This document shows positions 25,118 to 31,735 of a stretch of DNA of 36,058 nucleotides, one piece after another. This DNA comes from Pseudomonadota bacterium (GTDB lineage Bacteria > Pseudomonadota > Gammaproteobacteria > Burkholderiales > Burkholderiaceae_C), in assembly GCA_021799355.1 (NCBI GenBank), contig JAJZAQ010000028.1, positions 1 to 36,058 on the forward strand. Direction: 5' to 3'. The position numbers and the translations under genes are program-made. The notes beneath the pieces were generated by a model, which saw only the letters and a list, made by a program, of their open reading frames with translations, was not told the origin of the DNA and searched no databases. Numbering within the stretch: position 1 is the stretch's first letter; every line of letters starts with the position of its first letter.

Positions 25118-25601
25118 TCAGTTCGCCGTCTGCGCCCTGGTCTGCAGCGACGCGCGATACAGCGCCACGGCCTGCTCGAACTGCCGCGCGTCGAGCAGCG
25201 CGCGCATGCGATCGACGCAGGTCGCCCGCATCGCCACCAGCGCAGCTTCCTGCCGGCCGATGTCGGCGATCAGCGCCTGCCGCTCAGCGGTGTCACCCAT
25301 GCCGCTGAGCAGCGCCTCCCGCAGCTTGAGCCGGGTTTGGGCCAGTTCGTCTTCCGCTGCCTTGCGGCTTGGCCGGTGCGGTTTTCAGCCACTGGGCAAA
25401 CTCCTCCTGCTGCCGGGCGTCGAGCTTGAGTTCCTTCTCATGCTGTTTGATCACCGGCACCAGGGCAACGACTGGTTCGGCCAGCGCGTAAGCCGGACTG
25501 TCCGCACGGGCTGTTCCCGTCCAGCCCGCCACGGCGACCGTGACCATCAACGCGCCCAGCAGCAGGCGCCGCCGGCAGGGGGTACGACTCGATGTACGCA
25601 T
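25118..25601 (-). pseudogene. Small periplasmic protein gene with a frameshift
   Basis: The ATG at 25601 has a good ribosome site (AAGGAG, ~5 bases upstream). It opens a clear signal peptide (basic start, then LLLGALMVTVAVAGW, cleavage near ARA) and a mature part with LDARQQEEFAQWLK. This frame stops at 25293. From about 25365 to 25118 the next frame continues the same character: AAEDELAQTRLKLREALLSG, then helical sequence with RMRALLDARQFEQAVALYRA, ending at 25118. Removing one C at about 25365-25372 would join the two into a protein of about 160 residues. The composition recalls Spy/CpxP-like or heavy-metal-sensor periplasmic helical proteins, but I cannot assign a family. It is either a real frameshift mutation or a sequencing error. 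It is divergent from the oxidase genes. Confidence 0.6.
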
Positions 25602-25786
25602 GGGTTCTCCTTCGATGGCGCAAACTGCGCAGATGAAATGCGCAAATGTAACCATACGTGACAGACATTTTTTGATCCATGCCAAACCCGGCCATCGCCG
25701 CGGCAATTCGCTGCACCTTGCGCATCGACTGAGGTTTTCGTCGAGAAACATGCGATATCCGGGCACCGAGAAGGATGAAGTTACAT

Positions 25787-25800
25787 TTGACATAGATCAA
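25787..25800. promoter_or_regulatory. FNR/ANR-type box
   Basis: TTGAC-ATAG-ATCAA matches the FNR/ANR consensus TTGAT-N4-ATCAA at nine of ten defined positions. Such sites bind the oxygen-sensing Fe-S regulator FNR/ANR or the related DNR. A site here fits induction of a high-affinity terminal oxidase at low oxygen. Its centre is 283 bases before the oxidase start codon, so the promoter would have a long leader, or the site may serve the divergent gene. Confidence 0.55.
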
Positions 25801-25920
25801 AGCCGATGTTTGCCGCGACGAAACGCCGCGCCCGAACCGGCATAGGCTATCGTCCGGTCGCGGCTGACCCCAGATTTGCCGCAGGTCATCCCGGATGGGC
25901 GCGCAGCAGCGGCGATCCGG

Positions 25921-25942
25921 ATGGCGTTTGTCCAAACGCCAT
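25921..25942. promoter_or_regulatory. 22-nt perfect palindrome
   Basis: ATGGCGTTTG, two bases (TC), then CAAACGCCAT: perfect 10-bp arms. No T tract follows on either strand, so it is not a standard terminator. It could be an operator for a dimeric regulator or a hairpin in the oxidase mRNA leader. Confidence 0.55.
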
Positions 25943-25978
25943 CAGGGTTTACCCAGCGGCGATTTGCCATCTTGCTGA

Positions 25979-25992
25979 CTGACCCATATCAG
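25979..25992. promoter_or_regulatory. Second, weaker FNR-like box
   Basis: CTGAC-CCAT-ATCAG keeps the TGA...TCA core and the 4-base spacing of an FNR/CRP-family site, but differs from the consensus at the outer positions. It lies about 85 bases before the oxidase ATG, a more usual promoter distance than the first box. This is a weak match on its own. Confidence 0.35.
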
Positions 25993-26076
25993 CGAATACT
26001 GATCACGGATATGGGGCGAACCGTCCAGCGGCCCCAAGACCGCAATCCAGTCAACACACTGCTTGAAGGAGTTTTT

Positions 26077-27558
26077 ATGTCGGAACTGTTAGGCATATAC
26101 CCTACGTGGTACGTGCCGCAAATCGGCACCGCCTGGGTGATGGGCATCATCGGCACGATCCACGTGCTGGCGTCCAACACCTCGGTGGGCGCAGCGATCC
26201 TCTTCGCCTTGCTCGAAACCCGAGCGGTGCGGGAAAACAAGCCGCAGATCATGCAGTACATCAAAAAGTACGGCATGTTCCTGCTGGTGTTCTCCTACAT
26301 CTGGGGCTCGGTCACCGGCCCGGGTATCTGGTATTCGGTGACGGTCGCCAGCCCGCGTGGCATCTCCGCGTTGATCCACAATTTCGTCTGGGTCTGGGCG
26401 ACCGAATGGGTGTTTTTCACCGTCGAGGTCATCGGCGTTTACGCGCTGGTCTACACCATCGGCAAGATCGACCCGCGCACCCACCTGAAGATCACCTGGA
26501 CGTTCGTCGTCAGCTCGGTGGCCACGCTGGTGCTGATCATCGGCATCCTGTCGTTCATGATGTGGCCGGGCAGCGATCGGTGGTACCTCACCGGGTCGGT
26601 ATTCGACGCCTTTTACAACCTGAACTTTGCGGCCCAGCTGGCAGACCGCGGCTTTCTCATGCTCACCTCGGCGGCCGTGGTCGGCAGCATCATCATCGCC
26701 GCCATTCCCAAGGGGGACCCGCTGCGCAAGGACGTCGGGCAAACGGTTGCCAAACTGGGGCTGACCGGACTGATCGGCGGCGCGCTGGCGTTCATGTGGT
26801 ACGTAGCCACCCTGCCGCCCAACGCGCTGGTCATCCTCAAAGACCGCTTGCCGCACTGGTTCGGCTATATCGACTTTCGCATCACCACGTTCATTCCGCT
26901 GGCGGCGACCTCGCTGCTCATCGGCGCCTATCTGCTCTGGGTTTACCTCAAACCGCAGGCCCTGCGCGTCCCGCTGGCGGTCGGCATGGTGGCGGTGTTG
27001 CTGATCGCCGGCATCTGGCCGGAAGAGCGCACGCGGGAAAGCCTGCGCAAACCCTGGGTCGCCGGTCAATACATGTACTCCAACCAGATCATCGGCCGTG
27101 ACGTCCCCGGGCTGGGCATTCAGGACGAAGTGCCGATCATCGCCAAGGACGGCCTGCTGAAAACGGCGGCTTTCGTTCCCGCCGATTTGCGCGTCATCAC
27201 GCCGCAAAACCAGATGCAGGCCGGCCGCCTGCTGGCCGTCATGGCCTGCTCGAACTGCCACTCGATCAACCGCGACGGCCCGCTGCGCCCGCTGCCCCAA
27301 CTGCTGCACGGCACGACCGACGTGGCGATGATCCAGGGCTTCCTCGCCGGGCCTCTGGCGCATGGCTCCGTGCCGTACATGCCCAAAATCGACCTGCCTG
27401 CAAATGAGCAGCTGGCGCTGGCGACGTTTCTCGCCGCGGTCAACGCCGGAACGGTCGACGCCGAAGGCCGTTTGATCGCGCGCGCACCCGCTGCCGCGCC
27501 GCAGCACACCGCCGTGGCGCAAGCCGCCGCAGGGCAAACCACCAAGACCAAGGACTGA
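26077..27558 (+). CDS. Cytochrome bd-superfamily oxidase subunit I with C-terminal heme c domain
   Basis: This 493-residue membrane protein has about nine hydrophobic segments followed by a soluble domain. It resembles CydA: His29 in GTIHVLASNTSVG matches the first-helix heme His, and GSVTGPGIWYSV matches the helix II region GVATGIVMEF. Glu110 and Glu117 in ATEWVFFTVEV recall the conserved Glu pair of helix III, and KIDPRTHLKITW matches the loop after it. The canonical quinol-site motif GRQPW is reduced to LRKPWVAGQ. From residue ~380 there is a class I cytochrome c domain with CSNCH at 391-395 and a likely Met ligand, Met435, in PYMPK. It probably reduces oxygen (or another small oxidant), taking electrons from cytochrome c rather than directly from quinol; that is inference. 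The start has a strong AAGGAG site. Subunit II follows after 3 bases. Confidence 0.8.
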   Translation: MSELLGIYPTWYVPQIGTAWVMGIIGTIHVLASNTSVGAAILFALLETRAVRENKPQIMQYIKKYGMFLLVFSYIWGSVTGPGIWYSVTVASPRGISALIHNFVWVWATEWVFFTVEVIGVYALVYTIGKIDPRTHLKITWTFVVSSVATLVLIIGILSFMMWPGSDRWYLTGSVFDAFYNLNFAAQLADRGFLMLTSAAVVGSIIIAAIPKGDPLRKDVGQTVAKLGLTGLIGGALAFMWYVATLPPNALVILKDRLPHWFGYIDFRITTFIPLAATSLLIGAYLLWVYLKPQALRVPLAVGMVAVLLIAGIWPEERTRESLRKPWVAGQYMYSNQIIGRDVPGLGIQDEVPIIAKDGLLKTAAFVPADLRVITPQNQMQAGRLLAVMACSNCHSINRDGPLRPLPQLLHGTTDVAMIQGFLAGPLAHGSVPYMPKIDLPANEQLALATFLAAVNAGTVDAEGRLIARAPAAAPQHTAVAQAAAGQTTKTKD

Positions 27559-27561
27559 CAC

Positions 27562-28809
27562 ATGGATCACACTTCCGTTTCCGCCATGCTGCACGCCTTG
27601 CAGGATCCGGCCGGCCTGCCGGCTCCCGCCTGGCTGTTCCAGTATCTCAACGTCCTGACCTGGGCGTTTCACATTGCGTTCGTCAACCTCGCACTGGGCA
27701 CGGCGCTGCTGGCCATCATCGCCTTCATGCGCCGGCATCACCCCGGGTGGGCACAGTTGTCCGTGGCGATGACCGGTGTGGCCAAGGTCGCCGTGTCGAT
27801 GGCCATCGTGCTGGGCGTGGCGCCGCTGCTGTTCACCCAGACGATTTACGACCCGTCCTGGTACACCAGCAATCTGCTGTCGGCGTTCTGGGTAATTTTT
27901 TTCATTTTTTCCCTGGGTATCGGCTACACGCTGTGGTTCGTGTTCTATTTCAAGAACCACGACGTGGCGCATGCCGCGCAGGCGAAGGACGCCACCGTCT
28001 GGTGGGCGACCGTGGCTCTGTGCATCCTGGTCTTCGATGGCTTCATCATGCACGTGCTGTCCTACCAGGGCCTGTTTCCGCAAAAGTGGATGCAGTGGTA
28101 CGCGCCACAGGGCATTCCGGTAATGAACGGAACGGGGATTCACGCCTTTGAACTGCCGCGGTTCGCGTTTTTCATGGTCATGTCGCTGACCATGACCGGG
28201 GTGTTTCTGCTTGGCTATGCGCGGTATTTCCGTGCCCGCAGCGATGTTTCTGCCGACTACCTCGACCTGGCGCACCGCATCGGCGTGAAAACGACGTACT
28301 GGGGCGTGGCGCTGCAACTCCTCACCGGCGTGCTCTGGGCGTATGGCCTGCCCTCAGCCATGCACGTGTTTGCCCAGCCGCTGTTCTGGCTGACCGCGCT
28401 GCTCATCGTCGGCGTGGCGTTGTACGCCCGGCAGGTGCCGGTCGGCGGCTCGGCGCTGCAGGCCTATGCGGCAATGGCGTTTTACGCCCTGCTGGCGCTG
28501 ATCGTCTCGGTCGACCGCGAGGCCTTGCGCGTGGCGTATCTGGCACCGTTCCACTACGACCTGGCATCCAAGCCGCATGTCGAGTGGGGTGCCGTGGTCT
28601 GGTTTTTCGCCACCTTCATCGGCGTCGGCGGCTCGCTGGTGGCGTTTTACTCGACCATGCTGTGGAAAGCGGGCAAGGTCAAAGGACTCTACACCGCCGA
28701 CGGCGCCGTCTCCCGCCTGGGCAGCACGGCCGTGTTCATCAATTTCACCTGGCTAGCCGTGTTTTTCGCCATCGGCGTCTGGGCTTACGTGCGCAACATC
28801 GCTGCCTGA
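27562..28809 (+). CDS. Cytochrome bd-superfamily oxidase second subunit (CydA-like)
   Basis: This 415-residue integral membrane protein has about nine to ten transmembrane segments. Unlike a normal CydB it looks CydA-like at its N-terminus. His37 in WAFHIAFVNLALG matches the CydA first-helix motif FHFLFVPLTLG. KVAVSMAIVLGVAPLLF followed by YTSNLLSAFWVIFF follows the CydA helix II-III pattern. A further conserved-looking region is GIHAFELPRFAFFMVMS. It begins 3 bases after subunit I with its own AAGGA site and is followed by a strong terminator. The pair probably forms a heterodimer of two CydA-like chains, with most cofactors in subunit I. Annotation pipelines may call it cytochrome bd ubiquinol oxidase subunit I or simply membrane protein. 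Confidence 0.7.
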   Translation: MDHTSVSAMLHALQDPAGLPAPAWLFQYLNVLTWAFHIAFVNLALGTALLAIIAFMRRHHPGWAQLSVAMTGVAKVAVSMAIVLGVAPLLFTQTIYDPSWYTSNLLSAFWVIFFIFSLGIGYTLWFVFYFKNHDVAHAAQAKDATVWWATVALCILVFDGFIMHVLSYQGLFPQKWMQWYAPQGIPVMNGTGIHAFELPRFAFFMVMSLTMTGVFLLGYARYFRARSDVSADYLDLAHRIGVKTTYWGVALQLLTGVLWAYGLPSAMHVFAQPLFWLTALLIVGVALYARQVPVGGSALQAYAAMAFYALLALIVSVDREALRVAYLAPFHYDLASKPHVEWGAVVWFFATFIGVGGSLVAFYSTMLWKAGKVKGLYTADGAVSRLGSTAVFINFTWLAVFFAIGVWAYVRNIAA

Positions 28810-28821
28810 CGCGATCCTCAC

Positions 28822-28854
28822 CGCGCCGCCGCCCGGCGTGCGGCGCGATTTTTT
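28822..28854 (+). terminator. Intrinsic terminator after oxidase subunit II
   Basis: CGCGCCGC (28822-28829) and GCGGCGCG (28840-28847) form a perfect 8-bp GC stem with a 10-base loop. One A and six T residues follow. It starts 13 bases after the subunit II stop and ends 24 bases before the next gene, the cytochrome c. Confidence 0.85.
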
Positions 28855-28877
28855 CTGACCGAATTCACCGTTTCATC

Positions 28878-29201
28878 ATGATCAAACGCCATCTCGTCTC
28901 GACATTGACCACGGGCATCGTCCTCGGTTTGACCACTTTCGCGGCCCATGCGGCCCCCAGCGCTGCGCTCAACGCCAAATTCGGCGTGTGCTTTTCCTGC
29001 CATGGTGCCGACGGCAAAGCCATTCTGCCCAACTATCCGAACCTGGCCGGGCAGAACAAAGACTACCTGGTGCAAACGCTCAAGCAGTTCCGCGACGGCT
29101 CGCGGCCCAACCCCATCATGGGGCCGATGGTCAAGCCGCTGAGCGACTCCGACATCGACCAGATCGCGATGTATTTCGCCGACATCAAGCCCGGCAAATA
29201 A
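28878..29201 (+). CDS. Periplasmic class I cytochrome c (c553-like)
   Basis: The 107-residue precursor has a signal peptide (VSTLTTGIVLGLTTFAAHA, cleavage after Ala25 or Ala26) and a mature monoheme domain of about 80 residues. The heme motif is CFSCH at 38-42, followed by GADGKAILPNYPNLAGQN, the family loop. The probable sixth ligand Met lies in NPIMGPM, and the C-terminal helix is DQIAMYFADI. It is the natural soluble electron donor candidate for the heme-c-bearing oxidase just upstream. It lies behind an intrinsic terminator, so it is transcribed by read-through or from a promoter inside subunit II. No clear ribosome site is visible. Its C-terminus closely resembles the partial cytochrome at the start of the window. 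Confidence 0.92.
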   Translation: MIKRHLVSTLTTGIVLGLTTFAAHAAPSAALNAKFGVCFSCHGADGKAILPNYPNLAGQNKDYLVQTLKQFRDGSRPNPIMGPMVKPLSDSDIDQIAMYFADIKPGK

Positions 29202-29243
29202 AAAAGCCGCGCGGGCAGCCGGACGTGTCTGGCTGCCCGTGCG
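29200..29243 (-). terminator. Intrinsic terminator of the DUF2202 operon
   Basis: CGGGCAGCC (29212-29220) pairs perfectly with GGCTGCCCG (29231-29239). On the minus strand the structure is followed within about 8 bases by six T residues (A run at 29200-29205). It lies after the stop of the minus-strand lipoprotein gene and also overlaps the 3' end of the cytochrome c gene, so it can serve both directions. Confidence 0.75.
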
Positions 29244-29266
29244 CACGGCGTCCGTGACGTTTACAT

Positions 29267-29974
29267 TTACAGACTGCCCGTCTCCATCGGGCTGCCGACG
29301 ATGGCGTCAAACTCCGCCTGACTGATGTACTGCGGGGTGTAGCCAACTCCCAGAGTGCTCAGTTGACCGATGAAGGCACGCAGATGGTTGCGCGACCCCT
29401 TCATCAGCTCGTTGAACACAAGTTGCACGTCGGCATTGTCGGTTTGTGCCAACCGGGTCTGCAAATCCTTGATGTCCAGGTCTTCGATGGTCGCGCCGAC
29501 CGTCAGAGCGGCGACCAACGACGCCTGGCCCTGCGCCGTCAAGGCATTGAACAGTTGCTGCAATTCGGCGGAGCTGAACGTTCCCGCCGCCATGCCCGCC
29601 GCCGGGTCGGGCAGTGCGTAGCGGGTGAGTAGCAGCGCCACGGCGTCCATGTGTTGCTGCTCGCTGGCGGCGATGTTGCTGAAGACTTTCTGCCCCCACT
29701 GAGTGCCAAGCAGCAGGTAGACATCGCGGGCGAGCTTTTCCTCTTCCCGCATGAACAGCAGCGCGTTGGCTTCCTCGGTCGACAGCGGCGAGGCGGGCAG
29801 GGAGGCGAGCTGCGTGCTGAAGGCGGAAACACTCGTGGTCGACGCTGTGCTGCTGCCCGTCGTGGCAGCCGTGGCGGTGGTGGTGTCACCACCGCCGCCG
29901 CATCCACCCAGCGCCAGCAAGGCGGCGCCTGTCATGGCGCCGGTCAGGGCGCGCAAGAGGGTTCGACGTCGCAT
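29267..29974 (-). CDS. DUF2202 ferritin-like lipoprotein
   Basis: This 235-residue exported protein has a basic start with a Tat-like RRRTLLRAL, a hydrophobic core and a lipobox ending at Cys25 (LALGGC), then a Gly/Thr/Ser linker to about residue 60. The rest is a four-helix domain of the DUF2202 type. MREEEKLARDVYLLL begins helix 1 (Glu77-79), SEQQHMDAV gives the E-X2-H pair Glu105/His108, and NELMKGSRNHLRAFI is the last helix. These Glu and His positions are what a ferritin-like di-metal site needs, but function in this family is not established. It is the last of three minus-strand genes and 18 bases after a small secreted protein. A role in metal handling or peroxide/redox stress at the membrane is inference. 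Confidence 0.85.
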   Translation of the reverse strand: MRRRTLLRALTGAMTGAALLALGGCGGGGDTTTATAATTGSSTASTTSVSAFSTQLASLPASPLSTEEANALLFMREEEKLARDVYLLLGTQWGQKVFSNIAASEQQHMDAVALLLTRYALPDPAAGMAAGTFSSAELQQLFNALTAQGQASLVAALTVGATIEDLDIKDLQTRLAQTDNADVQLVFNELMKGSRNHLRAFIGQLSTLGVGYTPQYISQAEFDAIVGSPMETGSL

Positions 29975-29992
29975 GGTCTGCAGCCTCCCCGA

Positions 29993-30286
29993 TCAGTTGC
30001 CGCCGGCGGCGGGGTTGGTCTGGCTTTGCGCCGGATCCTGCAGACGCTGCTGATCGCGCTGCCGCAGCGTCTGTCCCTGGCCGCCTTGTGCCGCGCCATC
30101 GTTGTGCTGCATGTGCCGATGCTGGTACTGATGCTGCTGCAGCAGGCCGCTGCCGCCAACAGCGGCCGGGCCGCCCCCCATGCCTGCACCCATGCCGCCT
30201 GCGCCCATGCCCGCAGCACAGGCGACGCCGGCTGCAGCCATTGCCGCGGTGGCAACCAAAAAACGGGAAAAACGAAGCGATTTCAT
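29993..30286 (-). CDS. Small secreted Gly/Gln/His-rich protein
   Basis: The product has 97 residues. A signal peptide (LVATAAMAAAGVACA) is followed by a Met/Gly-rich segment with MGAGGMGAGMGGG and then HQYQHRHMQHND, rich in His, Gln and Met. The tail is Gln/Arg-rich. No known domain is recognised. The His/Met clusters would suit weak copper or other soft-metal binding, which is inference. A strong ribosome site (AGGGAG, 6 bases before ATG) supports the start. It is 18 bases upstream of the DUF2202 lipoprotein gene and 29 bases after the unknown gene above it, so all three are probably co-transcribed. Confidence 0.7.
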   Translation of the reverse strand: MKSLRFSRFLVATAAMAAAGVACAAGMGAGGMGAGMGGGPAAVGGSGLLQQHQYQHRHMQHNDGAAQGGQGQTLRQRDQQRLQDPAQSQTNPAAGGN

Positions 30287-30315
30287 GATGAACTCCCTGA
30301 GTTGGACAAATCGGA

Positions 30316-30768
30316 TTACCGTCGACCACGCCCGCCTTGCCCGCCGGCATGCGCGGCAGCCCCCGCGCCTCCTGCCGCGGCGCCTGCCACCGCAGGGCGC
30401 GACGGCGAGCCCACGGCCAGGCCCGCGGCTGCCGCCGCACGCGCCATGCGCTTTTCATACCCCGTGCCGAATGGCGGGTCGTCGCGCAGTCCTGACCTCA
30501 GCCCGCTGACGCCCGGCAGGCCGGGTGGCAGCGGATCGGGCCCTGCAGCGACCGGTGGCAGCGAGCGTCTGGCCTGCGCGATGGCATCCGTTTCCGCCCG
30601 CCGCGCCTGCTCGGCAGCCACCTGACGCGACGCTTCGTACAGCGCGCCCGCGCCCAAATGGGTCTGCTGCGAGGCCTGCTGCGCCCCCACCAGGCCGACG
30701 GCCAGAGTGTTCAGCACAAAGCCTGCCGACCAGGCGACGCAAACGGAAACGGCAGATCGCAGCGACAT
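30316..30768 (-). CDS. Exported or membrane-anchored protein of unknown function
   Basis: From the ATG at 30768 the product has 150 residues. A hydrophobic N-terminus (SVCVAWSAGFVLNTLAVGLVG) may be a signal peptide or anchor. An Ala/Gln/Arg-rich helical part (YEASRQVAAEQARRAETD) follows, then a Pro/Gly-rich stretch, and a low-complexity Ala/Gly tail ending in GRGRR. The frame is open to another ATG at 30882 that has a better ribosome site (GAGGTG), giving 188 residues with an Arg/His-rich leader. I prefer the shorter form because the signal peptide is then N-terminal and the phased repeats at 30851-30890 fall outside the gene. No family is recognised. Confidence 0.5.
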   Translation of the reverse strand: MSLRSAVSVCVAWSAGFVLNTLAVGLVGAQQASQQTHLGAGALYEASRQVAAEQARRAETDAIAQARRSLPPVAAGPDPLPPGLPGVSGLRSGLRDDPPFGTGYEKRMARAAAAAGLAVGSPSRPAVAGAAAGGAGAAAHAGGQGGRGRR

Positions 30769-30850
30769 GACGGAAAGAAGCAAACGGCGGTCGTGGTCGA
30801 TGAGGTCATGTTCATTCGCCCGAGTTGCCTGCGCGTGTCCTGCACGTGGC

Positions 30851-30890
30851 GGTGCGTTTCCGTGCGTGTCATGGCGTTTCATTGTGTTTC
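30851..30890. promoter_or_regulatory. Four phased 10-bp repeats, probable response-regulator operator
   Basis: Four consecutive 10-base units each end in GT(T/G)TC: ggtgcGTTTC, cgtgcGTGTC, atggcGTTTC, attgtGTTTC, with a further A after the third and fourth. A repeat once per helical turn is how OmpR/PhoB-family dimers recognise DNA. The block lies 80 bases before the response regulator ATG and upstream of the divergent unknown gene, a natural place for autoregulation. Confidence 0.5.
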
Positions 30891-30970
30891 ACCTCGCCGG
30901 ACATCGGCGGTCGTGCCGCTCGTCGCCCGCCAGTGCGCATCCAAGGCCTCCAGGCCCTAGACTCTCGCGC

Positions 30971-31711
30971 ATGGACACGTCCACCCCGCCCACCCGCATC
31001 CTGGTCGTCGACGACGACCCGGATCTGCGCAGCATGCTGCGCGATTACCTGTCGGCCAACGGCTATGCCGTGGACCTGGCGGCACACGGCGACGCCATGC
31101 GTGCCAGCCTGGCGCATGCCATGCCGCAGGCCATCATCCTCGACCTGATGTTGCCTGCAGAGGACGGCCTGACTCTGGCGCGCGAACTGCGCCGGCACAG
31201 CGATGTGCCCATCCTGATGTTGTCGGCACGCGGCGACGAGATCGACCGCGTGGTCGGTCTGGAAGTCGGCGCGGATGACTACCTGCCCAAACCGTTCAGC
31301 CCGCGCGAGCTGCTCGCACGGCTGCGGGCTTTGTTGCGCCGCGCGCAGGCGGCAGCCAGCGCGCCGTCACCGCTTTTCCCCACGGAGCCGGCAGCGACCA
31401 TGCTGCGCTTTGGCCCTTATGCCCTGGACACGGCGGCCATGCGCCTGCTGCGCGACGGGCAGGATGTCGGGCTGAGCGTGGCCGAGTTCACGCTGCTGCA
31501 CGTCATGGCGCAGCATCCCAACCGTGTGCTCAGCCGCGACCAGCTGATCGACTGGCTCAAGGGCTATGAGCGCGATGCGTTCGATCGCAGCATCGATGTC
31601 CGTGTCACGCGCCTGCGCCGCAAAATCGAGCCCGACCCGGCGCATCCGGTGTATGTCCGCACCATTCGCGGCCAGGGTTATTTGTTCAACCCCGCCGGAG
31701 CGCAGGCCTGA
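30971..31711 (+). CDS. Two-component response regulator, OmpR family
   Basis: The 246-residue product has a receiver domain (residues ~9-120) with acidic pair Asp14/Asp15 in LVVDDDPD, phosphoacceptor Asp58 in IILDLMLP, a Ser in MLSARG and the conserved Lys107 in YLPKPF. A winged-helix DNA-binding domain (~145-240) follows with LSVAEFTLLHVMAQHPNRVL, SRDQLIDWLKG, DVRVTRLRRKIE and RTIRGQGYLF. The latter is typical of the OmpR/RstA/QseB type. The ATG at 30971 gives the usual length. It lies just before its kinase and is divergent from the three-gene DUF2202 set, its most likely target. Confidence 0.93.
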   Translation: MDTSTPPTRILVVDDDPDLRSMLRDYLSANGYAVDLAAHGDAMRASLAHAMPQAIILDLMLPAEDGLTLARELRRHSDVPILMLSARGDEIDRVVGLEVGADDYLPKPFSPRELLARLRALLRRAQAAASAPSPLFPTEPAATMLRFGPYALDTAAMRLLRDGQDVGLSVAEFTLLHVMAQHPNRVLSRDQLIDWLKGYERDAFDRSIDVRVTRLRRKIEPDPAHPVYVRTIRGQGYLFNPAGAQA

Positions 31712-31735
31712 GTGCGGGGTGAACGGGTCGCTGCG

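Larger units (their letters stand above)
25602..26076. promoter_or_regulatory. Control region upstream of the bd-like oxidase
   Basis: These 475 bases separate the divergent small periplasmic gene from the oxidase and contain no convincing gene, although the oxidase frame stays open from 25876. The region is AT-richer than its surroundings and holds several sites listed separately: two FNR/ANR-like boxes, a 22-nt perfect palindrome and a widely spaced inverted pair. The bases before the oxidase ATG (GAAGGAG, 5-6 bases upstream) form a strong ribosome site. Confidence 0.6.

Noticed and set aside
25876-26076. In-frame extension of oxidase subunit I by 67 codons.
   Set aside because: The sequence is not membrane-like, contains the regulatory sites, and the ATG at 26077 has a strong ribosome site.
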